Shown: piece after piece, positions 1 to 10,400 of the stretch
Numbering within the stretch: position 1 is the stretch's first letter
Layout: the number at the start of each line of letters is the position of its first letter
From: a bacterium
GTDB lineage: Bacteria; Chloroflexota; Anaerolineae; Caldilineales; Caldilineaceae
Assembly: GCA_016124945.1 (NCBI GenBank)
Contig: WGMT01000005.1
Span: 62,001-126,000 of the forward strand
DNA: 64,000 nt
Reading direction: 5' to 3'
Notes under the pieces: generated by a model
What the model was told of the DNA's origin: nothing
The model's database searches: none
What the model saw: only the letters and a program-made list of their open reading frames with translations
Position numbers and translations under genes: made by a program

Positions 1-125
1 CAGTTCGGCAAGCCCTGTTCGTGCCAGATAGGCAGCGTTTCGTCCCAAAAGCCGAAGTCCGAGATGGGGGCGCGATCCCGCGGTTGATAGTGCATCGTCG
101 CCACAAAACGTTCCCGTTCGTTCAT
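1..125 (-). CDS. Uroporphyrinogen decarboxylase (URO-D)-like methyltransferase, N-terminal fragment (runs off window start)
   Basis: Reverse strand from ATG at 125 reads MNERERFVATMHYQPRDRAPISDFGFWDETLPIWHEQGLPN, a typical URO-D-family N-terminus; open to window edge. Confidence 0.6.
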   Translation of the reverse strand, partial: MNERERFVATMHYQPRDRAPISDFGFWDETLPIWHEQGLPN

Positions 126-167
126 GTGCAACCTTCGCTTTCTCTCTGAGATTTGGATAGCAGAGGA

Positions 168-480
168 TTTGATCCACGGAGGCACACGAAGAAGAAGGGG
201 AGAAGAAGAGTGACACGGATTTGAAGGATTTTCAGGAGAAAAGACGAGAAGAGCAGAACTTCACCGCAAAGGCGCAAAGTACGCAAAGTACGCAAAGATA
301 GAGAAGAAAGAGAAGATATCAAATCTTGCATCCTTTGCGTACCCTCTTTGCGCCTTTGCGGTAAATCTTTCTTACCTCTTCTAAATCCTTTTATCCGTGA
401 AATCCGCGTCCATCTCCCTCTCTCTATTCTTCATATTTCTGTATTTCTTCGTGTTTCTTCGTGTGACTTCGTGGATCAAT
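168..480. repeat. Nested inverted repeat: outer TTGATCCACG(G/A)AGGCACACGAAG arm / CTTCGTGTGACTTCGTGGATCAA arm; inner ACCGCAAAGGCGCAAAGTACGCAAAG / CTTTGCGCCTTTGCGGT arm
   Basis: Arms visibly reverse complementary, nested; related copies at 10401-10436, 57248-57417 and inside actD. Confidence 0.85.
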
Positions 481-1636
481 TTCTGATGAGATCGAGTAAC
501 GTGATCAAAGTCTCTTCCTGGCCAAAGCTGCCCGGTTTGAGGACAATCTTGTAGGCGCGTCTGTGTTTGTCCACGGCGGTACAGAGCGGCATCCCCGGCA
601 GCCATTCCGCAAGGACGGTCAACCGCTCGATCCCCAACCGCGCCAGGACGTGCATTGCCGTGTCCCCGCCGCTGAGGATGAGCAGCGACGGCGACGTGCG
701 CGCAATCACTTCCGCAGCAGCTTCGGCCAGTTGTTCCGCCGACACCCGCGCCTGTGGACCGTCCAAGACCGTACCGTGGGATGGACGGGGGAGGTGAAGG
801 AGCATTGTTTCACCGACGCCGTCATAGGTTGCGCCCGGTTCCACCGTCCATGCCACCAGCGAGCGGGTTGCGCGCAACTGTTCGATCTGCCGTTGCGCCA
901 TGTCGCTGCCACTGCCAATTACCAGCAGGCAACCCAATTTTGCGCCAACCGGCATTTCCACTTGGGGGACCGGAGCGGAGCTTGCCGCGGACCTGGCTTC
1001 TCTTGCCGCCCATGCCCCGATCAAACCGGCGCTGCCACACAGGAGCACGTCCGCCGCGGCAGCCTCCACCGCCGCCAGGACAGCCTCAAGATCCGCGTCT
1101 TCCGCCGCGTCGACGACGATCAACTTTGCCCCGTCGGCGATCAACTCACGTACCTTCTGCACTGCGCCGTCGCTGCGCACGTCTTCGAGGAGAAGATGGG
1201 CCACGGCGTGGCGGCTCTGTGTCTTCAACAACGTGGGCAGGTGAATCTGCGCGGTGACACCCGGTGCAACCAGCATGCCATCGATCAACGCCCGTCCTTG
1301 CGCGGGGAAGGCAGGACAGATCACAGCGCAAGAGGCCATCCCCAGGTCGAGCAGCGCGTCCAATTCGCTGCCCAGATGTCCGCGCAACGTCGAGTCGACT
1401 TTTTTGTACCAACGCACGTCAAGAAGCGACAGGGGAGCGGTGACGGCGCGCACCCGATGAGCGGCATCTTCCGCAGAAAGGTAACGCGAATCTGAAGTAA
1501 ACGCGAGCACATCGCCCAGGAAAGGTGGTTGCGGTGGTTGCAGGAAAATGGTCGCGGCAAAACCGGCATGGCGGCAGCGGGCGGCGCTGTCGGCCGCGCC
1601 CGTTAAGTCGTCGGCGAGGATGAGCAGCGGTTTCAT
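476..1636 (-). CDS. Four-carbon acid sugar kinase family protein (DUF1537, OtnK/DtnK-like)
   Basis: MKPLLILADDLTGAADSAARCRHAGF N-terminus and C-terminal LILSGGDTAMHVLARLGIERL...KPGSFG typical of DUF1537 kinases; stop codon TGA lies in repeat TTGATCCACG. Confidence 0.85.
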   Translation of the reverse strand: MKPLLILADDLTGAADSAARCRHAGFAATIFLQPPQPPFLGDVLAFTSDSRYLSAEDAAHRVRAVTAPLSLLDVRWYKKVDSTLRGHLGSELDALLDLGMASCAVICPAFPAQGRALIDGMLVAPGVTAQIHLPTLLKTQSRHAVAHLLLEDVRSDGAVQKVRELIADGAKLIVVDAAEDADLEAVLAAVEAAAADVLLCGSAGLIGAWAAREARSAASSAPVPQVEMPVGAKLGCLLVIGSGSDMAQRQIEQLRATRSLVAWTVEPGATYDGVGETMLLHLPRPSHGTVLDGPQARVSAEQLAEAAAEVIARTSPSLLILSGGDTAMHVLARLGIERLTVLAEWLPGMPLCTAVDKHRRAYKIVLKPGSFGQEETLITLLDLIRN

Positions 1637-1839
1637 AGCGTTTATCCGAAACAAGGTGGGGCGAGGAAATGTCGACGAAATTGGACTTATCGTACTTCAT
1701 ACTGCACACAAAGTCGAACACGCTGCCGAATATGCCATTTTCTATACCCCTTCTCTATACCGTCTCCTATCCAACTTTTGGCACGCGCATTGTACCGTTG
1801 AGCAGCTAAGTAACCGGCTACTTGTTTTTCTTCGATATT

Positions 1840-1883
1840 CGACGTCGGCCCGTCTGCTCAACCGATTTTTCGGGCCGACGTCG
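1840..1883. terminator. Hairpin CGACGTCGGCCCG...CGGGCCGACGTCG
   Basis: 13-bp perfect inverted repeat with 18-nt loop upstream of the poxB-like gene. Confidence 0.5.
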
Positions 1884-1898
1884 ATTGTTGTCAGCCGA

Positions 1899-1949
1899 GA
1901 AAACCTTACGGAGTAGAAAACCTTACAGAGTAGAAAACCTTACGGAGTG
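1899..1949 (+). repeat. Three tandem 17-bp units GAAAACCTTACGGAGTA in the leader of the PoxB-like gene
   Basis: gaaaaccttacggagta / gaaaaccttacagagta / gaaaaccttacggagtg directly upstream of ATG at 1954. Confidence 0.85.
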
Positions 1950-1953
1950 ATGT

Positions 1954-3708
1954 ATGGCCATAACGGCTTCAGATATTCTCATCGAAAAACTCCTAGACTG
2001 GCACGTCGACACCATTTTTGGGCTGCCTGGCGACGGCATCAACGGTATCATGGAAGCGCTTCGCACCCGCCAGGACAAGATCCGCTTTATCCAGGTTCGC
2101 CACGAAGAAACAGCCGCTTTTATGGCCTGCGGCTACGCCAAATACACCGGCAAGTTGGGCGTTTGCCTGGCCACTTCGGGGCCAGGGGCCATCCACCTGC
2201 TCAACGGCCTTTACGACGCAAAAATGGACGGCGCGCCCGTACTTGCCATTACCGGCACCCAGTTCCACGATTTGCTGCGCACCTACGGCCAACAGGACGT
2301 CAACCTCGAAGCGCTCTTTGAGGACGTGACGGTCTACAACACACGCGCCATGAGTGCGGCCCACATCGAAACGATCACCGATCTGGCCTGCCGTCATGCG
2401 CTCGGGCTACGCGGTGTGGCGCATATCACCATCCCCGTCGACCTACAGGAAATGGAAATCGACGAAGAAAAGACGTCCATGCGCTACCGCAGGGGGCACA
2501 CGTCCGATGTCTTCGCCCATCCACGCACCGTCCCTCACGAAGATGCCCTGCAACGGGCGGCTGATTTGCTGAACGAAGCGAAAAACATCGTCATTCTGTG
2601 TGGCAGCGGCGCATACGGGGCGCGTGAGGAACTGGAGAGCGCCGCCGAAACATTGGGCGCTCCCATTGTCAAAGCACTGCTGGGCAAGGGGGTCGTCCCC
2701 GATGCCAGCCCCTACACCACAGGTGGCATCGGCCTGTTGGGCACTGTCCCCTCTCAAGATGCGCTGGCCGAGTGTGATGCGTTGCTCTGGGTGGGGTCAT
2801 CCTTTCCGTACATGGAATTTCTGCCAAAGCCCGGGCAGGCGCGCACCGTGCAGATCGACCTTGATCCGGCGCGTATCGGGCTACGCTACCCCACAGAGGT
2901 CCCACTGGTCGGCGACAGCAAGCACACGTTGGTGGCATTGCTGCCGTTACTCAAGCGCAAGGCGGACCGATCCTTCTTGGAGAAAGCGCAAGCCGCCATG
3001 CAGGATTGGAAAAAGCGATTGCAGGAGCGGGGTTCACGACGCGACAAGCCGATGAAACCACAAGTTGTCGCCCATGAACTTAACAAGTTGCTCGACAACG
3101 ACGCTGTGATTGCCTGCGATTCGGGCACCATTACCAGCATGTGGGCGCGCTACATTGAGGCACGTGAGCAGCAACAACATGCCGTCTCAGGCAATCTTGC
3201 CAGTATGGCATGCGCCCTGCCCTACGCCATGGCCGCACAAGTTGCTTTTTCAGAACGGCAGTGTGTCGCCATCATCGGTGACGGCGGTTTTACCATGCTC
3301 ATGGGCGAGTTGGCCACCTGCATCAAATACAACCTGCCCGTAAAGATCATCATCTTCAAGAACAACACACTGGGGCAGATCCGCTGGGAACAGATGCTCT
3401 TTTTGGGGAATCCCGAATTTGGCTGCGAACTGCAACCCATCAACTTCGCCATGATTGCGCAGGCTTTCGGTGCAACCGGCATCACCATTGAAGATCCTGC
3501 CGACTGCGGCCAACAGCTTCGCCAGGCACTCTCCACGCCAGGACCGGTTGTGGTCGAGGCGGTGGTTGATCCGAATGAATTGCCCATGCCGCCCCATTTG
3601 AAACCCGACTACGCCGAAAATCTAGCCCAGGCGCTGGCCAAAGGCGAAAGTGATCTCACCGAAATTCTCGGCGCGACCATGCAGGAACGCATTCGCAAGC
3701 TGATTTAG
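1954..3708 (+). CDS. poxB: Thiamine pyrophosphate-dependent pyruvate oxidase / pyruvate dehydrogenase (quinone)-like enzyme
   Basis: GLPGDGINGIMEALR..., RHEETAAFMACGYAKYTGKLGVCLATSGPGAIHLLNGLYDAKMD, C-terminal GDGGFTMLMGELATCIKYNLPVKIIIFKNNTLG ThDP motif. Confidence 0.85.
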   Translation: MAITASDILIEKLLDWHVDTIFGLPGDGINGIMEALRTRQDKIRFIQVRHEETAAFMACGYAKYTGKLGVCLATSGPGAIHLLNGLYDAKMDGAPVLAITGTQFHDLLRTYGQQDVNLEALFEDVTVYNTRAMSAAHIETITDLACRHALGLRGVAHITIPVDLQEMEIDEEKTSMRYRRGHTSDVFAHPRTVPHEDALQRAADLLNEAKNIVILCGSGAYGAREELESAAETLGAPIVKALLGKGVVPDASPYTTGGIGLLGTVPSQDALAECDALLWVGSSFPYMEFLPKPGQARTVQIDLDPARIGLRYPTEVPLVGDSKHTLVALLPLLKRKADRSFLEKAQAAMQDWKKRLQERGSRRDKPMKPQVVAHELNKLLDNDAVIACDSGTITSMWARYIEAREQQQHAVSGNLASMACALPYAMAAQVAFSERQCVAIIGDGGFTMLMGELATCIKYNLPVKIIIFKNNTLGQIRWEQMLFLGNPEFGCELQPINFAMIAQAFGATGITIEDPADCGQQLRQALSTPGPVVVEAVVDPNELPMPPHLKPDYAENLAQALAKGESDLTEILGATMQERIRKLI

Positions 3709-3778
3709 GTGATTGGTGATTGGTGATTAGTGACTGGGCAGATCTCACCTCTGCCCAGTCACCAATCACCAATCACAA
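3709..3778. repeat. Heptamer hairpin element (GGTGATT unit)
   Basis: gtgattggtgattggtgattagtgactgggcag...ctgcccagtcaccaatcaccaatcac; begins immediately after the poxB-like TAG stop. Confidence 0.9.
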
Positions 3779-3795
3779 TTCAACAGGACTATCGC

Positions 3796-4452
3796 GTGTC
3801 GCAGATCTTCCACCCCAGCACAAACGCAATTGCCCGGGCCACGATCTTTGGCGCAATCTTGATCGTCGGTGCGATCCTGGCGCTGCTCTACTTCTACTAT
3901 CGCTCGCCCTATGAGACGCAGGTAGGTGTGGTACAGCCACAGCCGGTCCCCTTCAGCCATGAACACCACGTCAGCGGGCTGGGGATCGATTGTCGCTACT
4001 GCCACACATCGGTCGAGGAATCGTCCTTTGCCGGCATTCCGCCTACCCATACCTGTATGACCTGTCATTCACAGATCTGGGTGGACAGCCCTATGCTCGA
4101 ACCGGTGCGCCAGAGTTATCAGACAGGTATCCCGTTGCCGTGGGTGCGTGTCCACGACATGGCGGACTTTGTCTATTTTAACCACGCCGTGCACGTGAAC
4201 AACGGCATCGGCTGCGCGTCCTGCCACGGTGACGTGGGCAACATGCCACTTGTAGCCAAAGCCGAACCGATGACCATGGGCTGGTGCCTCGAATGTCACC
4301 GCGACCCGGCGCGCAATGTGCGCCCGCAAGAGGAGATTTTCAACATGCAGTGGCAACCGCCGCCCGATCAACATGTTGTGGGCGAACAACTGCTGGCCGA
4401 GTACGGGATTGAACACGAACGATTGTCAGATTGTTACATCTGTCATCGGTAA
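3796..4452 (+). CDS. actA: Alternative complex III pentaheme cytochrome c subunit ActA
   Basis: Five CxxCH motifs (CRYCH, CMTCH, CASCH, CLECH, CYICH), one TM helix; GTG start at 3796 giving VSQIFHPSTNAIARATIFGAIL; gene order. Confidence 0.88.
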   Translation: MSQIFHPSTNAIARATIFGAILIVGAILALLYFYYRSPYETQVGVVQPQPVPFSHEHHVSGLGIDCRYCHTSVEESSFAGIPPTHTCMTCHSQIWVDSPMLEPVRQSYQTGIPLPWVRVHDMADFVYFNHAVHVNNGIGCASCHGDVGNMPLVAKAEPMTMGWCLECHRDPARNVRPQEEIFNMQWQPPPDQHVVGEQLLAEYGIEHERLSDCYICHR

Positions 4453-4473
4453 GGTCGAGTCAGTGCCTGGAGA

Positions 4474-4523
4474 CAAGTCAAAAGTCAAAAGGCAAAGTGC
4501 AAAGCAAAAGGCAAAAGTGAAAG
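4474..4523 (+). repeat. Degenerate tandem array (GTCAAAA/GGCAAAG-type 7-mers)
   Basis: aagtcaaaagtcaaaaggcaaagtgcaaagcaaaaggcaaaagtgaaag just after actA stop. Confidence 0.6.
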
Positions 4524-4658
4524 ACGCGTTCGACGAAGCCCGCTCCAAAGGAAGTGATCTCGTCCTCAACGCCCCCCACGCAGGTTGCGTGGGGCTACGA
4601 CAGACAAAGACACTTCGTCAACCCGATCTTTACTCATTATTCATCTCTATCAATTTCT

Positions 4659-7601
4659 ATGACCCAAAACCAACCAACCTTCCCCTCGGGTCGCCACTTC
4701 TGGCGCAGCCTGGAAGAACTGGCCGACACCGAGGAATTCCGAGCGCAATTGGCGCAGGAATATCCGAATCAAAGCTTTTCCTTCAACGCAGATCGACGAT
4801 CCTTCCTCAAATTGATGGGGGCGTCGTTGGCGATGATGGGGTTGGCCGGTTGTACCCAACCGCCACGGGAACCGATTGTCCCCTACGTTGAAGCGCCCGA
4901 GGACATTGTGCCGGGCAAGCCGCTCTTTTTCGCGTCGGTCATGCCCCACAACGGCTACGCCCGCGGCGTACTCGTGGAAAACCACATGGGCCGCCCCACC
5001 AAAGTGGAAGGCAATCCTGATCACCCCGACAGCCTTGGCGCGACGGACGTCTTCATGCAAGGCTCAGTCCTCGGCCTCTACGATCCAGACCGCGCCGAAG
5101 TGCTCACCGAGAATGGACAGATCCGCACCTGGAGTACCTTCGTCGATACCATCACCGCCCACATGGAAGCGATGACCGACGGCGGTGCAGGCTTCCGACT
5201 GCTCACCGAAACTGTCACCTCGCCGACGCTGGCGGCGCAGATTGCGGGTCTGCTCGAAGCCTACCCACAAGCCCGCTGGCACCAATACGAACCCACCGGC
5301 CTCGACAACATCCGCGCGGGGACCCAACTCGCCTTCGGTCGCGTGCTCAACCCCGTCTACGATCTGAGCGGGGCGCAACGCATCCTGGCTTTGGACGCCA
5401 ATTTTCTGTCCTCGTTGCCGGGGAGCCTGCGCTACGCTCGTCAATTTGCCGACAACCGGCGCTTGTCAGAAGGCGTCGAAGACATGAACCGCCTCTACGC
5501 CATCGAAAGCACGCCCACGTTGACCGGCGCCAAGGCGGATTACCGCATTGCCGCCCGCGCCGACCAGATCGGGCTGCTGGCACGCGCCGCCGCCGCCCAG
5601 TTGGGGGTGGACGTTGCCGCGCCTGCATTGGACGAAGAGTTCACAGCCTGGATCAGCGCCGCCGTCGAAGACCTCTCCACACACCGCGGGGCAAGCCTCG
5701 TCATCGCCGGTGAGGAACAGCCGCCCGTCGTCCACGCCCTGGCCTACGCCATCAACGACGCCCTGGGCAACATCGGCACCACCCTCTACTTCACCGAACC
5801 CGTCGAAGCGCGGCCCGAAATCCAGAGCGAATCACTCATCACCCTGGCCGAAGAGATCGCCGCCGGTGACGTCCACACGCTGGTGATCCTCGACGCCAAC
5901 CCGGTCTTCACCGCACCGGCGGACCTGAACTTTGTCAACCTGCTCGACCAGGTGCCGATGACCGTCCACCAGAGCCTCTATTTCGACGAAACGTCGGCCC
6001 ACTGCCGCTGGCACATTCCCGCCAGCCACTATTTGGAATCTTGGAGCGACGCCCGCGCCTTTGACGGCACCGCCAGCATCGTGCAGCCCTTGATCGAGCC
6101 GCTTTTCCAGAGCCACACCGTCCACGAAGTGCTGACCGCACTTGGCGGATCGACGCCCCGATCCAGCTTTGAAATCGTGGCACAGACATGGCAGGCATTT
6201 TTTGAAGACCAAACCGAATTGCCGGCGCCCGACTTTGAGACTTTTTGGCGACGATCCCTCCACGACGGCGTCATCGCGGGGACAACTTTGCCGCCGGTCG
6301 ATGTGACCATCGCCGCCGACCTGTCTACAGCGCTGGGTGATCCGATTGGCCTGCAACCGACATCACTGGAGATCAATTTCCGCGCAGATCCGTCCATCGG
6401 CGACGGACGCTTCGCCAACAACGCCTGGTTGCAAGAGCTGCCCAAGCCGCTCTCAACGCTCACGTGGGACAACGCGGCGCTGCTCAGCCCGTCCACTGCG
6501 CTGGGGTTGGAGGTGACGACGGGGGATGTCGTCGAACTGACCCACAACGGGCGCACGCTGCTTGCGCCTGTCTTTGTGCTGCCGGGCCACGCCCACAATT
6601 CCGTCACCCTCTACCTGGGCTACGGACATCGCTGGCCGAACGAAATCAGCCAGAATCTCGGCTTTGACGCCTACAGCCTGCGCACTACAGACGCGCTCTA
6701 CTTCGGGCGTGGCCTCGAACTGCGCAAAACAGGTGAGACCTATCCACTGGCAACGACGCAGAACCACTACGCACTGGAAGGCCGCGATCTTGTGCGGGTG
6801 GCTACGCTGGAAGAGTACCAGGAACACCCCGACTTCGCCCATGGGGATCACCATTTCGAGGGAGAGCCGCCGTCACTCTATCCAGAGTACGTCTACGAAG
6901 GCAACGCCTGGGGCATGACCATCGACCTGAGCGCCTGTATCGGCTGTAACGCCTGTGTCATCGGCTGCCAGGTGGAAAACAACATCCCCACGGTAGGCAA
7001 AGAGGGTGTACTCAACGGGCGCGAGATGCACTGGATCAAGATCGACACCTACTTCGAGGGTGAAGTTGATGCGCCGCGCACCTACTTCCAGCCGCGCCCT
7101 TGTATGCACTGCGAAAAAGCGCCGTGTGAACCGGTCTGCCCTGTTGCAGCCACTGTGCACGATTCCGAAGGGCTGAATCAGATGGTCTACAACCGCTGTG
7201 TAGGCACCCGCTACTGCGCCAACAACTGCCCGTACAAGGTGCGCCGCTTCAATTTCTTTGAATATGTGGACGACGAACCCCAGTTGCTCAAAATGTTCCG
7301 CAACCCAGATGTCACCGTGCGCACCCGGGGCGTCATGGAAAAGTGTACCTACTGTGTGCAGCGCATTAACCAGGCGCGCATGGAAGCCAACATCGACAAC
7401 CGCCCAATCGGCGACGGCGAGATCCGCACCGCCTGCCAACAAGCCTGCCCGACCCAGGCCATCATCTTTGGGGACATCAACAACGAAGAGAGCCGCGTTG
7501 CCCAACTCAAAGCCCATCCGCTTAACTACGGCATGCTCGAAGAACTGGGCACGCAGCCGCGGACGAGTTATTTGGCGGCGGTGGAGAATCGTAATGCGTA
7601 A
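4659..7601 (+). CDS. actB: Alternative complex III ActB (molybdopterin oxidoreductase-like domain fused to 4Fe-4S ferredoxin domain)
   Basis: RRSFLKLMGASLAMMGLAGC TAT-like leader; CIGCNACVIGCQ, CMHCEKAPCEPVCPV, CTYCVQRIN cysteine clusters; gene order. Confidence 0.9.
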   Translation: MTQNQPTFPSGRHFWRSLEELADTEEFRAQLAQEYPNQSFSFNADRRSFLKLMGASLAMMGLAGCTQPPREPIVPYVEAPEDIVPGKPLFFASVMPHNGYARGVLVENHMGRPTKVEGNPDHPDSLGATDVFMQGSVLGLYDPDRAEVLTENGQIRTWSTFVDTITAHMEAMTDGGAGFRLLTETVTSPTLAAQIAGLLEAYPQARWHQYEPTGLDNIRAGTQLAFGRVLNPVYDLSGAQRILALDANFLSSLPGSLRYARQFADNRRLSEGVEDMNRLYAIESTPTLTGAKADYRIAARADQIGLLARAAAAQLGVDVAAPALDEEFTAWISAAVEDLSTHRGASLVIAGEEQPPVVHALAYAINDALGNIGTTLYFTEPVEARPEIQSESLITLAEEIAAGDVHTLVILDANPVFTAPADLNFVNLLDQVPMTVHQSLYFDETSAHCRWHIPASHYLESWSDARAFDGTASIVQPLIEPLFQSHTVHEVLTALGGSTPRSSFEIVAQTWQAFFEDQTELPAPDFETFWRRSLHDGVIAGTTLPPVDVTIAADLSTALGDPIGLQPTSLEINFRADPSIGDGRFANNAWLQELPKPLSTLTWDNAALLSPSTALGLEVTTGDVVELTHNGRTLLAPVFVLPGHAHNSVTLYLGYGHRWPNEISQNLGFDAYSLRTTDALYFGRGLELRKTGETYPLATTQNHYALEGRDLVRVATLEEYQEHPDFAHGDHHFEGEPPSLYPEYVYEGNAWGMTIDLSACIGCNACVIGCQVENNIPTVGKEGVLNGREMHWIKIDTYFEGEVDAPRTYFQPRPCMHCEKAPCEPVCPVAATVHDSEGLNQMVYNRCVGTRYCANNCPYKVRRFNFFEYVDDEPQLLKMFRNPDVTVRTRGVMEKCTYCVQRINQARMEANIDNRPIGDGEIRTACQQACPTQAIIFGDINNEESRVAQLKAHPLNYGMLEELGTQPRTSYLAAVENRNA

Positions 7602-7681
7602 GGAGTAATAAGTAATTCGTTAACACCGGATCGTTCCATTGGCGACGATCCTCGCTTAACACATTACTCGTTACTCGTTAC
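7591..7681. repeat. Heptamer hairpin element (GTAATNN/GAGTAAT units)
   Basis: gtaatgcgtaaggagtaataagtaattcg...cgcttaacacattactcgttactcgtta; supplies the actB TAA stop. Confidence 0.8.
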
Positions 7682-7700
7682 CTAACCGAAATGAAACCCA

Positions 7701-9080
7701 ATGCAACGAGATCTCCCTCCCCCATCCCAACCCACGCCCGTCCTCGCGCCCGGCCACACCTACGGCTCGGTGACGGACAAGATCAGCGAGATTGTGCTAA
7801 CGCAACGTACGCCGCGTTGGTGGTATGTGGGCTTCGGCATTGGTTTTTTGCTGACGATGCTGCTCTTCTATTCCATCACCTGGCTGCTCTTGCAAGGGAC
7901 AGGGATCTGGGGCATCAACGCGCCGGTTGGGTGGGGCTTTGCCATCATCAACTTCGTCTGGTGGATCGGCATCGGCCACGCCGGGACCTTTATTTCGGCG
8001 ATTCTGTTGCTGCTGAATCAGGAGTGGCGCACGTCGATCAACCGTTTCGCCGAGGCGATGACGCTCTTCGCCGTGGCCAGCGCCGGTCTCTTTCCGCTGC
8101 TGCATTTGGGGCGACCGTGGCTTTTCTACTGGCTGGTGCCCTACCCCAACACGATGGCGCTGTGGCCCCAGTGGCGCAGCCCCCTGGTATGGGACGTCTT
8201 CGCGGTGACGACGTACGCGCTGATCTCGTTGCTCTTCTGGTACACCGGCCTGGTGCCAGACATGGCCACACTGCGCGACCGCTCCACCAACCGCGTCGCC
8301 CAGTGGATCTTCGGCTTTTTCGCCATGGGCTGGCGCAACGCCGCCACCCATTGGGAACGCTACCAGGGCGCCTACTTCATCCTGGCCGCGCTGGCGACGC
8401 CGCTGGTGATCTCGGTGCACAGCATCGTCGGTCTCGACTTTGCCGTGGGTGTGATCCCCGGCTGGCATTCCACGATCTTCCCGCCGTATTTTGTGGGCGG
8501 GGCGATCTTCAGTGGCTTTGCCATGGTGCTCACGATTTCGATTCCACTGCGGCGGGCCTTTGGGCTGCAAGATTTCATCACCATGCGTCACCTCGACAAC
8601 ATGGCCAAGGTGATGTTGGCCACCGGGCTGATTGTGGCCTACGGCTATGTCATCGAAGTCTTCTTCACCTGGTACAGCGCCAATGAATTCGAGTGGTTCA
8701 TGATGGTCAACCGTGGCCTGGGGCCGTACGCACCTGCATTCTGGGCCATGATCACCTGCAACGTGGTGCTGCCGCAGTTGCTCTGGTCGCGGCGCATTCG
8801 CCACAATGTGGCGATCTTATGGGTGATTTCGATTGTGGTGAACATCGGCATGTGGCTGGAACGCTTTGTAATCGTGGTGACCAGCCTGCACCGTGATTTT
8901 GTCCCTGCGGCGTGGGGCAACTATGCCCCCACTTTTTGGGACTGGGCCATGTACATCGGCACCATCGGCATGTTCTTTGCCCTGCTCTTCCTTTTTATCC
9001 GGGTGCTGCCCATGATCTCGATCTTTGAGATGCGCGAACTGGTGGCCGAAGAACGCAAGGACCAGGAAGCAGATGGATAA
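7701..9080 (+). CDS. actC: Alternative complex III ActC, NrfD/PsrC-like integral membrane subunit
   Basis: Multi-TM protein with NrfD-family segments ([39 protein letters not shown]); gene order. Confidence 0.9.
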   Translation: MQRDLPPPSQPTPVLAPGHTYGSVTDKISEIVLTQRTPRWWYVGFGIGFLLTMLLFYSITWLLLQGTGIWGINAPVGWGFAIINFVWWIGIGHAGTFISAILLLLNQEWRTSINRFAEAMTLFAVASAGLFPLLHLGRPWLFYWLVPYPNTMALWPQWRSPLVWDVFAVTTYALISLLFWYTGLVPDMATLRDRSTNRVAQWIFGFFAMGWRNAATHWERYQGAYFILAALATPLVISVHSIVGLDFAVGVIPGWHSTIFPPYFVGGAIFSGFAMVLTISIPLRRAFGLQDFITMRHLDNMAKVMLATGLIVAYGYVIEVFFTWYSANEFEWFMMVNRGLGPYAPAFWAMITCNVVLPQLLWSRRIRHNVAILWVISIVVNIGMWLERFVIVVTSLHRDFVPAAWGNYAPTFWDWAMYIGTIGMFFALLFLFIRVLPMISIFEMRELVAEERKDQEADG

Positions 9081-9669
9081 CCACACAGCGGAACAAGATT
9101 CACCGCAAAGACGCAAAGAGCGCAAAGAAAAGAGAGAAGAAGAGGGCCTCTACGGGCTGCTGGCCGAGTTCGAGGACGGCGACACCCTGCTCACCGCCAC
9201 ACAGGAGACGGTGAACCGCGGCTACGCCCGCATCGAAGCGTACACGCCCTATCCTGTCCACGGGCTGGCACGGGTGTTGGGGGTGCGCAACCGGCGGCTG
9301 CCTTTGATTGTCCTTGGCGGCGGGATTGTGGGCGGGCTGGGCGCGCTCTTGATGCAGTGGTATTCAGCCACGATTCACTACCCGCTCAACGTGGGCGGGC
9401 GACCGCTGGCAAGCTGGCCGTCGTTCATTCCCGTTACCTTCGAGGTGATCATCCTTGTGGCGGGGATCACCGCCGTGCTGGGCATGTTCGCCCTCAACGG
9501 CCTGCCGCAGCCATACCACCCTATCTTCAACGTAGTCGAGTTCGCCGCCGCCTCCCGCGACCGCTTCTACCTCTGCATCGAAGCCGAGGACGAGCGTTTC
9601 GACCGCGTCGAAACCCATCATTTCTTGGATGCGGTGGGCGCGGTGAGGGTGTTTGAGGTGGAGATGTGA
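9073..9669 (+). CDS. actD: Alternative complex III ActD (DUF3341)
   Basis: [49 protein letters not shown] overlap with actC stop. Confidence 0.88.
   Translation: MDNHTAEQDSPQRRKERKEKREEEGLYGLLAEFEDGDTLLTATQETVNRGYARIEAYTPYPVHGLARVLGVRNRRLPLIVLGGGIVGGLGALLMQWYSATIHYPLNVGGRPLASWPSFIPVTFEVIILVAGITAVLGMFALNGLPQPYHPIFNVVEFAAASRDRFYLCIEAEDERFDRVETHHFLDAVGAVRVFEVEM
9099..9146 (+). repeat. Translated copy of the CACCGCAAAG(A/G)CGCAAAG repeat inside the actD N-terminus
   Basis: gattcaccgcaaagacgcaaagagcgcaaagaaaagagagaagaagag, same family as ttcaccgcaaaggcgcaaagtacgcaaag...agagaagaaagagaag at 260-310. Confidence 0.8.
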
Positions 9670-9770
9670 TTGGGGGGATTAGGGGCTGGGGATCGGGTTG
9701 ACACGATCTCCGCCCATTTGGGAATCATAGACTTGACGAAGTCCCCAGTTCCCAGTCCCCAGTCCCTAGC
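9668..9770. repeat. Heptamer hairpin element (GGGGACT/GGGGATT units)
   Basis: gattggggggattaggggctggggatcgg...gtccccagttcccagtccccagtccctag; starts at the actD TGA stop. Confidence 0.8.
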
Positions 9771-9784
9771 TCATCGGACCAATT

Positions 9785-10351
9785 ATGAAAGCAACGAGAT
9801 TTGCCCTCCCCATCCTGATCCTTCTCCTCTGCGCCGCCTGCGGTGGACAGATGAGCGATCAGCCGCGCTATGAGCCGTTGGAGGCGAGTGCATTCTTCGA
9901 GGACGGCAAGGCGTCACGCGATCTGGTGGAAGGGACGGTGGCACGTGGACTGCTACGCGACGATTCGCTGCGCTACGCCGGTCGCGTGGACGGTCAACTG
10001 GCCGACACCTTCCCCTTCCCGGCGACGATGACGGTGCTTGAACGAGGCCACGAACGTTACGACATCTTCTGCGCGCCCTGTCACGGTTACGCGGGCTACG
10101 GCGACGGCATGATCGTGCAACGGGGCCTGTCGCCACCACCCTCATTCCACGAGGAGCGGCTGCGCACCGCCCCAGTCGGCTACTACTTCGACGTCATCAC
10201 CAACGGCTTCGGTGCCATGTACAGTTATCGTTCCCGCATCCCTCCCGACGACCGCTGGGCCATCATCGCCTATGTGCGAGCGTTGCAGTACAGCCAGAAC
10301 GCGCCGATGGCAGACTTAACCCAAGAAGAGATAGGGAATTTAAGAGATTAG
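9785..10351 (+). CDS. actE: Alternative complex III monoheme cytochrome c lipoprotein ActE
   Basis: Lipobox-like LLCAAC; single CAPCH motif; C-terminal RSRIPPDDRWAIIAYVRALQ. Confidence 0.85.
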   Translation: MKATRFALPILILLLCAACGGQMSDQPRYEPLEASAFFEDGKASRDLVEGTVARGLLRDDSLRYAGRVDGQLADTFPFPATMTVLERGHERYDIFCAPCHGYAGYGDGMIVQRGLSPPPSFHEERLRTAPVGYYFDVITNGFGAMYSYRSRIPPDDRWAIIAYVRALQYSQNAPMADLTQEEIGNLRD

Positions 10352-10400
10352 GAGCAGAAGGAAAGTCTATGAATCCCTATAATCTGTGGTTCTTCTTCTC

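Noticed and set aside
7691-8686. 331-aa plus-strand ORF and 7797-8804 minus ORF
   Set aside because: Out-of-frame/antisense translations of actC, whose own frame shows NrfD features.
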